A DNA stretch of 64,000 bases, taken from Myxococcales bacterium UBA1660 (GTDB lineage Bacteria; Myxococcota_A; Polyangia; Polyangiales; Houyiibacteriaceae). Both the position numbers and the translations under genes were made by a program. Positions 1-7,620 of the stretch are shown here, piece by piece. The notes beneath the pieces are model-generated. The model saw only the letters and a program-made list of their open reading frames with translations. It ran no database searches and was not told the DNA's origin. How positions within the stretch are numbered: the first letter of the stretch is position 1; each line of letters starts with the position of its first letter. Where the stretch lies: contig DCLA01000039.1 of assembly GCA_002320815.1 (NCBI GenBank), positions 4,540-68,539 on the forward strand, written 5' to 3'.

Positions 1-164
1 AGCCCCAACAGCAGCAGCCTCAGCAGCAGCCGCAGGCGCCCATGGTCCAGCAGCCCCAGCAGGCGCCGATGGCCCAGTCGCCCTTGCCCTGGTTGGTGCT
101 CGGCGCCGGCGTCGTCCTGGCCCTCGGGGGCGCCGCCGCGCTGATCTTCGCCCTGATGCAGTGA
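1..164 (+). CDS. C-terminal end of a membrane-anchored protein (5' truncated)
   Basis: The frame is open from the left edge of the window to a TGA at 162-164. The visible 53 residues are a Pro/Gln/Met/Ala-rich linker (PQQQQPQQQPQ and similar) followed by one hydrophobic segment (WLVLGAGVVLALGGAAALIF) that ends three residues before the stop. This is the layout of a tail-anchored protein, or of a cytoplasmic or FHA/kinase-type domain with a C-terminal membrane anchor; the domain that would give the function lies outside the window. The next gene starts about 100 bases downstream on the same strand, so they could be co-transcribed. Function not assigned. Confidence 0.7.
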   Translation, partial: PQQQQPQQQPQAPMVQQPQQAPMAQSPLPWLVLGAGVVLALGGAAALIFALMQ

Positions 165-261
165 CCCCGGGGCCCGATGGCCCCAGGCTCCTCCCCGCGC
201 GGGCGGCTCGGCTTGACGAGCCCGGCTTCGATCGGCCATACCGCGCCCGGGTTCTTCCGCG

Positions 262-1161
262 ATGACCAGCCGTTCCGTCACTCATCCCGCGGCCTCCGCC
301 ATGCTGCGCGACTTCGCGTCGCTCGCCAAGCCGCGCATCACTCTCATGGTCGTGATCACGGCCGCCGGGGGCATGTTCCTCGCGCCGGGCTCCGTCCCGC
401 TCGTCACCGCGCTGGCGATGCTGGCGACGACCGCCGCCGTCGTGGCGGGCGCGAACTCCCTGAACTGCTGGCTCGAGCGGGACTCGGACCGCTTCATGAC
501 CCGCACCATGGACCGGCCCCTGCCCGCCGGGCGGATGCAGCCCAAGGTCGCCATGGCCTTCGGCGCCACCCTGGGCCTGATGGCCGTGCCGCTCCTGACC
601 GTGCTGGTGAACCCGATGACCGGCGCCCTCGGCGCGCTGGCCCTGGTCTCCTACGTCGCGGTCTACACCCCGATGAAGCAGCGCTCGTCGATCGCCCTCC
701 TGGTCGGCGCGGTCCCCGGCGCGCTCCCGCCCCTGATGGGCTGGACGGCCTCCACCGGCACGATCGACGCGCCGGGCCTGGTGCTCTTCGGGATCCTCTT
801 CTTGTGGCAGGTCCCCCACTTCCTCGCGATCTCCATCTACCGGCAGAGCGAGTACGAGCGCGCGGGCCTCAAGACCCTCCCGAGCGAGCGTGGTCTCCCC
901 GCCGCCAAGGTCCAGGCATTCCTCTACACCGGCGCCCTCGTGATCTGCACGGTCCTGCTCTACACCTTCCGCGTCGCCGGGCCGATCTACCTGGCCGCCG
1001 CGATCGTGCTGGGCCTGGTCTTCCTCGTGGTCGCCGCCCGCGGCTTCCGCATCGAGGAGCGCGAGGCCACCGACAAGTGGGCGAAGAAGCTCTTCGTGAC
1101 CTCGCTCCTGTACCTCACGATCCTCTTCGCGGCGCTGATGCTCGACGCCATCGTCCTCTGA
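262..1161 (+). CDS. ctaB: Heme O synthase (protoheme IX farnesyltransferase)
   Basis: This 299-residue polytopic UbiA-family prenyltransferase should farnesylate heme b to heme o for the assembly of heme-copper oxidases in the inner membrane. The length is normal for CtaB/CyoE. The Asp-rich prenyl-diphosphate site is visible as NCWLERDSDRFMTRTMDRP (about residues 69-87), preceded by the typical KPRITLMV start of the first helix. The cytoplasmic loop YTPMKQRSSIALLVGAVPGA is also characteristic. The start at 262 follows a short leader; an ATG at 301 (MLRDFASLAKPRI) is an alternative and would remove 13 non-conserved residues. The SCO-type copper chaperone begins 2 bases after the stop, so the two genes form an oxidase-assembly operon. 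Confidence 0.95.
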   Translation: MTSRSVTHPAASAMLRDFASLAKPRITLMVVITAAGGMFLAPGSVPLVTALAMLATTAAVVAGANSLNCWLERDSDRFMTRTMDRPLPAGRMQPKVAMAFGATLGLMAVPLLTVLVNPMTGALGALALVSYVAVYTPMKQRSSIALLVGAVPGALPPLMGWTASTGTIDAPGLVLFGILFLWQVPHFLAISIYRQSEYERAGLKTLPSERGLPAAKVQAFLYTGALVICTVLLYTFRVAGPIYLAAAIVLGLVFLVVAARGFRIEEREATDKWAKKLFVTSLLYLTILFAALMLDAIVL

Positions 1162-1163
1162 CG

Positions 1164-1748
1164 ATGCGCGGACGCCAGCGGCCCGGTCGAGGGGCAGGGA
1201 CGCGGGCCGTGTTGGCCACGCTGGTCCTCCTCGCGGCCTGCGACGAGGAGCGCGAGCCGCCGCCCGAGCTCCTCGACGTCCCGGCCTTCGAGCTCACCAG
1301 CCAGACCGACGAGCCCTTCGGGTCCGCGCAGCTCCAGGGGAAGGTCTGGGTGGCGAACTTCATGTTCACCACCTGCCCCACCATCTGCCCGCTGCTGACC
1401 GCGCAGATGAAGGAGCTCACCGAGACCCTCGCCGGGACCCCGGTGCGCTTCGTCTCCTTCAGCGTCGACCCCGCGAACGACACGCCGGAGGCGCTGAGCC
1501 GCTACGCGGCGGGCTACGACGCGGACCCGAGCCGCTGGACCTTCCTCACCGGCGACAACGACGCCATCGAGGAGGTCGTCGTCCGCGGGCTCCGGGTCCA
1601 CGTCGGCGACCGCGACGAGACCGGCAACATCCTCCACGGGAGCCACTTCGTGCTCGTCGACGGCACCGGGACCATCCGGGGCTACTACGAGTCGACCCCG
1701 GAAGGCCTCGCCGACCTCGCCACCGACGCCCGCCTGCTCACCGAGTGA
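1164..1748 (+). CDS. SCO1/SenC/PrrC-type copper chaperone lipoprotein
   Basis: A 194-residue thioredoxin-fold protein of the SCO family, which delivers copper to the CuA site of cytochrome c oxidase. The N-terminus is basic and then hydrophobic and ends in a lipobox-like LLAAC (Cys about residue 24), so it should be a periplasm-facing lipoprotein. The copper ligands are present: the CxxxC pair in FTTCPTICP, and the distal His in HGSHFVLVD. FSVDPANDTPEAL is the usual conserved strand-turn. It starts 2 bases after ctaB and shares its operon. A longer open frame in this phase runs upstream across ctaB, but it has no family resemblance there. Confidence 0.93.
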   Translation: MRGRQRPGRGAGTRAVLATLVLLAACDEEREPPPELLDVPAFELTSQTDEPFGSAQLQGKVWVANFMFTTCPTICPLLTAQMKELTETLAGTPVRFVSFSVDPANDTPEALSRYAAGYDADPSRWTFLTGDNDAIEEVVVRGLRVHVGDRDETGNILHGSHFVLVDGTGTIRGYYESTPEGLADLATDARLLTE

Positions 1749-1771
1749 GCCGCGGCGAGGCGCACGAAGCG

Positions 1772-1798
1772 CGCCCCCGCGTCCGAGTCGCGAGGGCG
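1772..1798. terminator. Hairpin between convergent sco and cpoB
   Basis: An imperfect inverted repeat (CGCCC-c-CGCG, 7-base loop, CGCG-a-GGGCG) lies in the 61-base gap between two genes that end toward each other. The position suits a bidirectional terminator. No T-tract follows on either strand, so intrinsic termination is not certain. Confidence 0.4.
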
Positions 1799-1809
1799 AA
1801 CGCAGCGGG

Positions 1810-2649
1810 TCAGGACGTGCAGTAGCCGCGGGGCGCGCGGTTGATCTGGCGGAGCTTGGCGCGGGCGTCGTTCCGGAGGGACGAGTTCCGCTGGCCATTG
1901 ATCAGCGCCTCGAGGGCCGCCTTGGCGTCGGTACAGGCGTGGAGCTGGTAGAACGCCTCCGCCATGTCGTAGAGGGCGTCGTCGACGGCGTCGCCCCGGG
2001 AGTAGTTGGTGATCACGCGGCGGAACTCGCCCAACGCATTCGCCGGTCGGCGCTCCTCCAGGTAGGCCTTGCCGATGAAGTACTGGGCGTCGTCGGTGTG
2101 ATCGTCCTCCGGGTAGCGGGTGACGTACTCCCGGAAGAGCGCCCGGGCCTGCGAGTGCTCACCAGCCTCCATGGCCCGCCGACCGGCGGCGTAGTGCGCG
2201 TCCTTGTCGTCCGGCACCTCGGAGGCGTCGACGGCCATGTCCACGCCCGCCTTCTGGGCGAAGCGGCGGATCTGCTGGTCGAAGGCCTGCTGCTGCTCGC
2301 CGATCTGCCGCTGGGTGTTGCCCAGCTCGTTCTGGAGCTCGGCCAGGGACCCCTCCACCGCCTGGAGCTGCTCGCGCAGCTGGACCACCTCGGTCCCCAG
2401 GTCGGCACTGTTCCGGGTCACCACCGCGGTCGCCTGCTCGAGCACCTGCTGGAGCTCGGCGACCTTGGCCTCGGCCGACTCGAGGGCCGCGTCCATCCGC
2501 GCCCGGGAGTCGGCCATCCCCTCTTCCAGGGCCGCGAGCCGGCGCTCCTGGTCGGCGAGCTTCTCCTCGAGATCGTCGCCGGCGGACTTCGGGTAGCAGC
2601 CCGCGACCGCCAGGGCCGCGAGCACGCCGATCGTTCCGAGATGCTTCAT
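1810..2649 (-). CDS. cpoB: CpoB/YbgF-like Tol-Pal accessory lipoprotein with coiled coil and TPRs
   Basis: The 279-residue product begins with a lipoprotein signal (LAALAVAGC), then a long coiled coil rich in Glu, Gln and Ala (roughly residues 25-145, DDLEEKLADQERRLAALEEG and on), then TPR-type repeats. The TPR part shows the YbgF signatures AGEHSQARALFREYV, RYPEDDHTDDAQYFIGKAYLEER and GDAVDDALYDMAEAFY. YbgF/CpoB coordinates the Tol machine with peptidoglycan synthesis in the periplasm. The start at 2649 is chosen because it yields the signal peptide directly; upstream in-frame codons add a non-conserved tail. It lies 8 bases behind the Pal-like gene in the same operon. Confidence 0.88.
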   Translation of the reverse strand: MKHLGTIGVLAALAVAGCYPKSAGDDLEEKLADQERRLAALEEGMADSRARMDAALESAEAKVAELQQVLEQATAVVTRNSADLGTEVVQLREQLQAVEGSLAELQNELGNTQRQIGEQQQAFDQQIRRFAQKAGVDMAVDASEVPDDKDAHYAAGRRAMEAGEHSQARALFREYVTRYPEDDHTDDAQYFIGKAYLEERRPANALGEFRRVITNYSRGDAVDDALYDMAEAFYQLHACTDAKAALEALINGQRNSSLRNDARAKLRQINRAPRGYCTS

Positions 2650-2657
2650 GACCGCCC

Positions 2658-3317
2658 TCACCGCTGGGTGAAGGTGACCTTTCGATCGCGCCGCCACCCC
2701 GACTCGTCCTCACCTTCGGCCATCTCCTCGCCGACCGACGAGGAGGTGAGGTTCCCGCCGGAGACACCGAGGGAGGTCATGAACTGCATGACCGAGCGGG
2801 CGCGCCGGTCGCCGAGGGCGAGGTTGTACTCCTCGGTGCCCTGGGGATCGGTGTATCCGGTGAGGTGCAGCCGCTCGACGCCGGTCTCGCGCATGCAGGT
2901 CACGTTGCGCTGGATCTGGTCCCGGGTGGACGAGGAGAGCGCTTCGCTGTCGAAGTCGAAGTAGACCGTCTCGATGGTGCAGGGCCCCGCGTCGGGGGTC
3001 TCCGGCGGCGGGAGCTCGGTGCTCTGCGTCGCGACGCAGCGGTTGTTCTGACAATCCTGACCGTCGGGGCAGTCGCCAGCGCCGGCGCAGTATCCGTCGA
3101 TCGGATCACAGCGGCCGCCGGCGCAGGTCTGACCCGCCGGGCAATCCGAGTCGTCCCGACAGAGCTGGCACTGGCCGTTCACGCAGAACTCGCCGGAGTG
3201 GCAGTCCTCGTCGTCGTCACAGGCCGGGTACTCGGGGCCACACGCGGCCACCACGAGGCCGGCGAACAGAGCGCCCAAGGTGTGTCGGAAAATCTTCCAA
3301 GAGTCGTGCGATTCCAT
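2658..3317 (-). CDS. pal: OmpA/Pal-family peptidoglycan-binding lipoprotein with a cysteine-rich insert
   Basis: A 219-residue lipoprotein (lipobox-like VVAAC near residue 26). Residues about 30-95 hold a cysteine-rich module of repeated CxxDxDCxxGxxCxxGxC units typical of Polyangia surface lipoproteins. Residues about 110-219 form an OmpA_C domain: VYFDFDSEAL, LTGYTDPQGTEEYNLALGDRRARSV, with the diaminopimelate-binding D and R in the conserved positions. With cpoB directly downstream, it is the best candidate for Pal of the Tol-Pal complex. The Cys-rich insert between the lipid anchor and the peptidoglycan-binding domain is unlike textbook Pal. A good SD (GGAGAAGG) and a TTGACA promoter precede it. 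Confidence 0.88.
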   Translation of the reverse strand: MESHDSWKIFRHTLGALFAGLVVAACGPEYPACDDDEDCHSGEFCVNGQCQLCRDDSDCPAGQTCAGGRCDPIDGYCAGAGDCPDGQDCQNNRCVATQSTELPPPETPDAGPCTIETVYFDFDSEALSSSTRDQIQRNVTCMRETGVERLHLTGYTDPQGTEEYNLALGDRRARSVMQFMTSLGVSGGNLTSSSVGEEMAEGEDESGWRRDRKVTFTQR

Positions 3318-3340
3318 ACGGGATCCTTCTCCTCAACGTG

Positions 3341-3369
3341 GCGCTACTCGTCCCCGATCCGCTTGTCAA
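3341..3369 (-). promoter_or_regulatory. Sigma-70-like promoter of pal-cpoB
   Basis: On the minus strand a perfect -35 TTGACA (3369-3364) is followed after 17 bases by TAGCGC (3346-3341). It lies 24 bases from the ATG of the Pal-like gene and points at it. The -10 is only a partial match (TAnnnn). Confidence 0.55.
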
Positions 3370-3451
3370 CGGCCGAGCCCTCACCGCCCCATGACCCGAT
3401 CGGGTCGCGCGCGGCCTCTCCCCATGCCATGAGTCGCCCCCGAAGTTCCTG

Positions 3452-3460
3452 TGCTAATAT
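3452..3460 (+). promoter_or_regulatory. Extended -10 element upstream of the PEGA-domain kinase gene
   Basis: TGCTAATAT is an extended -10 (TGnTAATAT) in a locally AT-richer patch 17 bases before the chosen ATG at 3477. No good -35 is visible, as is usual for extended -10 promoters. It would leave a very short leader. Confidence 0.45.
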
Positions 3461-3476
3461 CGTACACCACTGGTCG

Positions 3477-5855
3477 ATGACTCATCCGGACGCCGGCCTC
3501 GACGGTCCCGATGACGGGGACACGGAGATCTGCGCCGTGCATTCCCTGGGCGCGGTCGTGCGCATGCTCGCCGCGACCCGGCGGCTCCTCTCGCTGGAGG
3601 TGGGCGCCTTGGTGGCCATGGAGCTCTGCGAGCGAGCCCTCGAGGGATCCCAGCTCGGTCTGGATGCCGTCCAGCTCGACGTGATCGGCCACCTCCGGGT
3701 CACTCGGGCCCTTCGGCCGGACGATCATGACCTCCTGGGCACCCTCGAGTCCTGGGGGCGCGCGATCCACCCCAGCGGCCGCGAGCGCTTCGGGCGAGCC
3801 CATCGCAACGCCCCCGCGGCCCTCCGGGGCGCCGAGCTCGCGCTCCATCTGCGCGATCGCTTCGCCACCCTGCTCTTCCCCATCGACCGGGTCTCGGCGC
3901 GCACCAGCCTCGCCGGAGCCATCGAGGCCGCCTCCCGGGAGGCGCAGCTCCACGACGCGCAGCGGGGTCCGGCGCCCCCCGACTTCGACGACGTCTCCAC
4001 CTCCCGGGGCATCGGGCCGGCCAGCGTCGAGCACGTGCTCAGCGGCCTCGACGACACCGTCTTCACCGGGCCCTACCAACGCATCGAGGCCTACGGGGGC
4101 GGCTTCGACCCCGAGGAGACCGCGCGCTTCCAGAGCCTGCGCCTCGACGGCGCCGACCCGCCCTCGCTGGAGGTGGCCCTCCTGGGCCCCGAGCCCGGCG
4201 CGCGCGCCGAACGCCGGGTGGGTCGCTTCGCCGTCTTCGGGCGGCTGGGCTGCGGCGGGATGGCCGAGGCGCTCCTGGCCCGCAACGTCGAGGGCGGAGC
4301 GCCCTTCGTCTTGAAGCGTCTGCTCCCCGAGGCCGCCGACGACCCGGGGCTCCTGCGCATGTTCGAGGACGAAGCCCGCCTGGGGCTCTTCCTGGACCAC
4401 CCGCACATCGCCCGGGTGCTCGAGTACGTGCCCGGTGCTCAGCCGCTGATGAAGATGGAGTGGGCTCCCGGTCTGACCCTCTCCAAGCTGATGAAGCGCA
4501 CCCGCGAGGCCCACCAGCAGGTGCCCATCGAGGTCGTGCTCCGCGTCGGCGAGGCGGTCAGCTCCGCCCTGGCCTACGCCCACTCGGCCCGCAGCTCCGA
4601 CGGCCGCCCCCTCCGGGTGGTCCATCGCGACGTCAGCCCTCAGAACGTGGTCCTGCAGTGGGATGGGCAGATCAAGCTGCTCGACTTCGGCGTGGCCCGC
4701 AGCGCCGTCCAGGCGGAGCACTCCGAGGCCGGCGTGATCAAGGGCAAGTTCGCCTACATGGCGCCGGAGCAGTCCCTGGGCATGCCCATCGACGACCGCG
4801 CCGACGTCTTCTGCGTGGGCATCTGTCTCTACGAGGCCCTGAGCGGCAAACGCCTCTTCGACAGCGACGAGCGCCTCGCCGCGGTGCGGGCCCTCAGCGA
4901 AGGCCCCATCCCCGACGTGCGTCGCCATCGGCCCGAGGTCTCCGAGACCCTCGCGCGGCTCGTCGGCCGCTGTCTCGCCTCGGACCCGGAGAATCGCCCG
5001 CACATGAGCGAGCTCCACGAGGAGATCGCCGCGCTCCGGCACGAAGCGGGCGCTCGGCGCCAGACCGTGCTGGAGCTCGTCCGCCGGCACGAACCCAACT
5101 GGGAGGACTGGCGGCGGGTCCTGGCCCCGGGCGCCGACGGCGAGCTGGCCTTCGCCGAGGCCCCGCCGGTCCAGGTGCCTCCGATCGCGCTCGCCGCGAC
5201 CGAGGCCCAGGCGCCCACGCTGCGCCCGCCTCCGGTGGCGGCGTCGGGTCCTTCGGTCTGGTCCAAGGTGTGGCCGGTGCTCTTGCTGCTGGGCTCCTTC
5301 GTCGTGGGCGCGGGGACCTACGCGGGCATCCGGCATCTGATGAGCTCCCGGGCGGAGACCCCCGCGGACGCGCCGCCCCTCGCGCCGAGCACTCCCGGGC
5401 TCGTCCGGTCGACGGCCGAGCCCACCACGGTGGCGACGCCGCCCGCGGCCGCGACGCCCCTCGCCACCGACCGGGCCGCGAACGAGAACGACGCGCCGAA
5501 CGACGACGACGCACTGAACGACGACGACGCACCGAACGACGACGACGCACCGAACGACGACGCGCTGGCCGACGACGACGCGCCGAACGACGACGCGCTG
5601 ACCGACGAGCCGAACGGCGAGCCGGAACCCGCCGAGCGCGCCACGGGTACCCTCCTGGTCCGCACCCGCCCGGCCGGGGCCCGGGTCACCCTGGACGGCG
5701 TGCGCCTCCGCGGCGTCACCCCGCAGCGCTGGACGATCCCCGCGGGCTCCCATCGGGTCCAGGTCTTCCGCGCGGGGCACCGACCCCAGACCCGGCACAT
5801 CGTGACCGAGCCCGACGGCGGCGGCCTCCTCGACCTACGGCTCCGACCGCGCTGA
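3477..5855 (+). CDS. Membrane-anchored Ser/Thr protein kinase with C-terminal PEGA domain
   Basis: The 792-residue protein has a ~240-residue N-terminal region I do not recognise, then a Hanks-type kinase domain (about 245-530). Visible motifs: glycine loop GRLGCGGMAEALLAR, lysine in FVLKRLL, catalytic HRDVSPQN (~383-390), DFGVAR (~403) and APEQ. A transmembrane helix (~599-617) follows, then an Asp/Asn/Ala/Pro repeat spacer (~670-716), then a PEGA domain (TRPAGARVTLDGVRLRGVTPQ) to the end. PEGA domains are usually extracytoplasmic and surface-associated. The kinase should therefore be cytoplasmic with the repeat spacer and PEGA in the periplasm. The ATG at 3477 is chosen although the frame is open much further upstream across the divergent pal gene. 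Confidence 0.9.
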   Translation: MTHPDAGLDGPDDGDTEICAVHSLGAVVRMLAATRRLLSLEVGALVAMELCERALEGSQLGLDAVQLDVIGHLRVTRALRPDDHDLLGTLESWGRAIHPSGRERFGRAHRNAPAALRGAELALHLRDRFATLLFPIDRVSARTSLAGAIEAASREAQLHDAQRGPAPPDFDDVSTSRGIGPASVEHVLSGLDDTVFTGPYQRIEAYGGGFDPEETARFQSLRLDGADPPSLEVALLGPEPGARAERRVGRFAVFGRLGCGGMAEALLARNVEGGAPFVLKRLLPEAADDPGLLRMFEDEARLGLFLDHPHIARVLEYVPGAQPLMKMEWAPGLTLSKLMKRTREAHQQVPIEVVLRVGEAVSSALAYAHSARSSDGRPLRVVHRDVSPQNVVLQWDGQIKLLDFGVARSAVQAEHSEAGVIKGKFAYMAPEQSLGMPIDDRADVFCVGICLYEALSGKRLFDSDERLAAVRALSEGPIPDVRRHRPEVSETLARLVGRCLASDPENRPHMSELHEEIAALRHEAGARRQTVLELVRRHEPNWEDWRRVLAPGADGELAFAEAPPVQVPPIALAATEAQAPTLRPPPVAASGPSVWSKVWPVLLLLGSFVVGAGTYAGIRHLMSSRAETPADAPPLAPSTPGLVRSTAEPTTVATPPAAATPLATDRAANENDAPNDDDALNDDDAPNDDDAPNDDALADDDAPNDDALTDEPNGEPEPAERATGTLLVRTRPAGARVTLDGVRLRGVTPQRWTIPAGSHRVQVFRAGHRPQTRHIVTEPDGGGLLDLRLRPR
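5485..5625 (+). repeat. Short tandem repeat encoding an Asn-Asp-Asp-Asp-Ala-Pro spacer
   Basis: About seven imperfect copies of an 18-base (sometimes 15-base) unit built on GACGACGACGCACCGAAC lie inside the kinase gene. They encode an acidic flexible spacer between the membrane helix and the PEGA domain. Copy number is likely to vary between strains because all changes are in multiples of three. Confidence 0.85.
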
Positions 5856-5905
5856 CTCTCGTCGGAGAAGCCCCGCACGTTACGGCCGGGGGCCCTCGCC
5901 GACCC

Positions 5906-6730
5906 ATGGCCGTGCGGCTGTACGGACATGAGATCGCCCTACGCACCCTGGGCCCGGAGGACGGGCCGCCGGTGCTCTTCCTGCACTCCTCGGGCATGAG
6001 CGGTCGTCAATGGCGGGGCTACGCCCGGGACGCCGCGGAGCGCGGCTACCGCGTCCACCTCCCGGACTACATCGGTTGCGGCGGCTCCGAGCCCTGGCGC
6101 GGCGGTGGCTCCTTCCACTTCCTGGCGGACCTGCGGGCGATGGACGAGCTCATCCGGCGCATCGGCCAGCCCGTCGGGCTGGTCGGCCACTCCTACGGCG
6201 CCTTCCTGGCCATCCAGCTCGCCACCACGCTGCGCGAATCCATCGCCGCCCTGGTGGTCTACGAGCCGGTGGCCTGGGGGGTCCTCTACGAGCAGGCCGA
6301 GGGCGACGCCTTCCACCAGGAGCAGCTCGACCTGGGCTTCTTCGACGACGCGAACGGCGGCAGCGAGAGCTGGATGAAGGCCTTCGTCGAGTGGTGGAGC
6401 GGACCGGGCGCCTGGGAAGCCATCGGCCCCAACGGCCGCGCCCAGATGATGAAGAGCGGGCGCAAGACCTTCGAGGAGGTCCGCAGCCTCGGTGAGGACC
6501 AGACCCCGGCGCTGCACTACGCCACCATCACCGCGCCCACGCTGGTGATGAACGGCGCCCGCTCGCCGATCTACGCGCGCCAGGCCGCCGAACGGCTGAC
6601 GGAGGTGATCCCCGGCGCCGCGCGCCAGGAGATCGACGCCGGCCACCTGGCGCCGATGAACGCCGCGGCGTTGGTCGCGCCGCCCCTGCACGAGTGGCTG
6701 GAGCGGCACCACCCCCCTCAGGCGGCCTGA
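5906..6730 (+). CDS. Alpha/beta-hydrolase fold protein
   Basis: A 274-residue hydrolase. The oxyanion region FLHSSGMSGRQW follows the first strands, the nucleophile elbow is GHSYGAF (Ser about residue 95), and the acid and His fit NGARSP/IYARQA and DAGHLAPM (~His 250). The segment between, about residues 120-200, would form a cap. Substrate cannot be told from sequence; esterase, epoxide hydrolase-like or C-C hydrolase activities are all possible. It starts 50 bases after the PEGA kinase on the same strand and its last 13 bases overlap the end of the convergent gene at 6718-7206. Confidence 0.85.
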   Translation: MAVRLYGHEIALRTLGPEDGPPVLFLHSSGMSGRQWRGYARDAAERGYRVHLPDYIGCGGSEPWRGGGSFHFLADLRAMDELIRRIGQPVGLVGHSYGAFLAIQLATTLRESIAALVVYEPVAWGVLYEQAEGDAFHQEQLDLGFFDDANGGSESWMKAFVEWWSGPGAWEAIGPNGRAQMMKSGRKTFEEVRSLGEDQTPALHYATITAPTLVMNGARSPIYARQAAERLTEVIPGAARQEIDAGHLAPMNAAALVAPPLHEWLERHHPPQAA

Positions 6731-7206
6731 CGCTCCGTGGCGCGCAGGATGGTCTTCCGACCCTTGTGCGCCGCCTCGTAGCTGGCGACCGCCGCCACCG
6801 TGGCCGGCTCGAGCTCGGCGAGCATCCCCACGATGGCCTTGGCCGGGAGCGCGTCGTAGCCCTCGAGGGGCGGCTGGCCGGGGCGGGGATCCTCGAGCCG
6901 CGACTGGAGCCGGGAGTCCAGGCGACCGAGCAGGTCCCGGAGGCCCACCAGGAGTCGGCGCTCGAGCGCGGGCACGTCCACCTCCGGCACCGAGGGGCCC
7001 TCGGCCAGGAGCGGCCGGGTACGCTCCCCGAAGAACCGGGTCCAGGCCTCGGCCTCGCCTCGCGCGGCGCGGGCGAGCTCGCTCCCAGCTTCCCGGGTCT
7101 CGGTGGCGAAGGCCAGGCCCGCCTCGCGGGTCCGGTCGGTGAAGGCCCCGAGCTGGGAGAGCATCGTCTGACGGGTGGTGTCGAATCGTTCGGCGACGGT
7201 TTCCAT
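6718..7206 (-). CDS. Phasin-like helical protein of unknown function
   Basis: A 162-residue, mostly alpha-helical soluble protein rich in Ala, Arg and Glu, with no signal peptide. The first 60 residues (TVAERFDTTRQTMLSQLGAFTDRTREAGLAFATETREAGSELARA is the region; amphipathic heptads are visible) resemble phasin or apolipoprotein-like helices that coat polyhydroxyalkanoate granules, but the match is only in character. A good SD (GAGGAGG) precedes the ATG at 7206. It diverges from 7373-7618 across a region of perfect palindromes that overlap its promoter. The phasin label is a guess; the conserved position next to the operator array is the better clue. Confidence 0.55.
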   Translation of the reverse strand: METVAERFDTTRQTMLSQLGAFTDRTREAGLAFATETREAGSELARAARGEAEAWTRFFGERTRPLLAEGPSVPEVDVPALERRLLVGLRDLLGRLDSRLQSRLEDPRPGQPPLEGYDALPAKAIVGMLAELEPATVAAVASYEAAHKGRKTILRATERQAA

Positions 7207-7246
7207 GGTGTGGTTCCTCCTCGCGCCTGTGACGCGGCGCACAAGG

Positions 7247-7275
7247 TTTGTAACGCGACGCGTTATTCGTCGCAA
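7247..7275 (-). promoter_or_regulatory. Promoter of the phasin-like gene, with operator in the spacer
   Basis: Minus strand: TTGCGA (7275-7270), a 17-base spacer, TACAAA (7252-7247). The spacer contains almost the whole of the palindrome TAACGCG-N-CGCGTTA, so a repressor bound there would block RNA polymerase. The predicted transcript starts near 7240, inside a third, imperfect copy of the palindrome. Confidence 0.55.
7251..7265. promoter_or_regulatory. Perfect 7-1-7 palindrome, putative operator
   Basis: TAACGCGACGCGTTA, a perfect inverted repeat around one central base, lies between the -35 and -10 of the leftward gene. Its centre (7258) is 21 bases, two helical turns, from the related imperfect site TGTGACGCGGCGCACA (7229-7244). 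Confidence 0.65.
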
Positions 7276-7325
7276 GAGCCGCCCCCTGGGGAGGGTTGTC
7301 CCTGAAATTGTTGCTTGCGGCTCAT

Positions 7326-7340
7326 TGACGCGCCGCGTCA
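7326..7340. promoter_or_regulatory. Second perfect 7-1-7 palindrome, putative operator
   Basis: TGACGCGCCGCGTCA differs from the first palindrome only at the second and mirrored positions (TAACGCG versus TGACGCG arms). It overlaps a possible -35 TTGACG (7325-7330) of the rightward gene at 7373. Its centre is 75 bases, close to seven helical turns, from the first palindrome. A further palindrome GCGACGC-AAC-GCGTCGC lies inside the coding region at 7461-7477. Confidence 0.65.
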
Positions 7341-7372
7341 CGGGCACCATGTTTCAGCGCGGAGGTAGGATA

Positions 7373-7618
7373 ATGAAGTTCCTGAAGACCACCGACGACA
7401 CCACCGACAGCCCCCTCGATGGGCAAATTTCGCCCCTCGACGCTCTACTGAACGGCGTTCGCGACGCAACGCGTCGCGCCAATGACGCGCTCACCCAGAC
7501 CGCCCGCCGCTGGAGCTCCCAGTCCCTGGTTCGCTACCGCGACCGCCGGATCTCGGTGGGCATCGACGTGGGCCAGCTCGGTCTCGACCGCCTCGAGCCC
7601 CAGGACGTGGGGGCGTGA
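7373..7618 (+). CDS. Short protein of unknown function, divergent partner of the phasin-like gene
   Basis: An 81-residue protein beginning MKFLKTTDDTTDSPL. It has a helical middle (DALLNGVRDATRRANDALTQTARRW) and a C-terminal RRISVGIDVGQLGLDRLEPQDVGA. No signal peptide, no membrane segment, no family recognised. The start is fixed by a strong SD (GGAGGTAGGA) 2-11 bases before the ATG. The helical stretch is similar in character to the phasin-like product encoded divergently, so both may act on the same structure. It is followed after 2 bases by another small gene. Confidence 0.6.
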   Translation: MKFLKTTDDTTDSPLDGQISPLDALLNGVRDATRRANDALTQTARRWSSQSLVRYRDRRISVGIDVGQLGLDRLEPQDVGA

Positions 7619-7620
7619 CC

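Noticed and set aside
177..1748. A possible fusion of an Arg-rich N-domain to the SCO protein
   Set aside because: The upstream part is the out-of-frame reading of ctaB. The lipoprotein signal starts at 1164.
3381..5798. An 805-codon antisense frame over the PEGA kinase gene
   Set aside because: Low-complexity product with no motif; the sense frame holds all kinase motifs.
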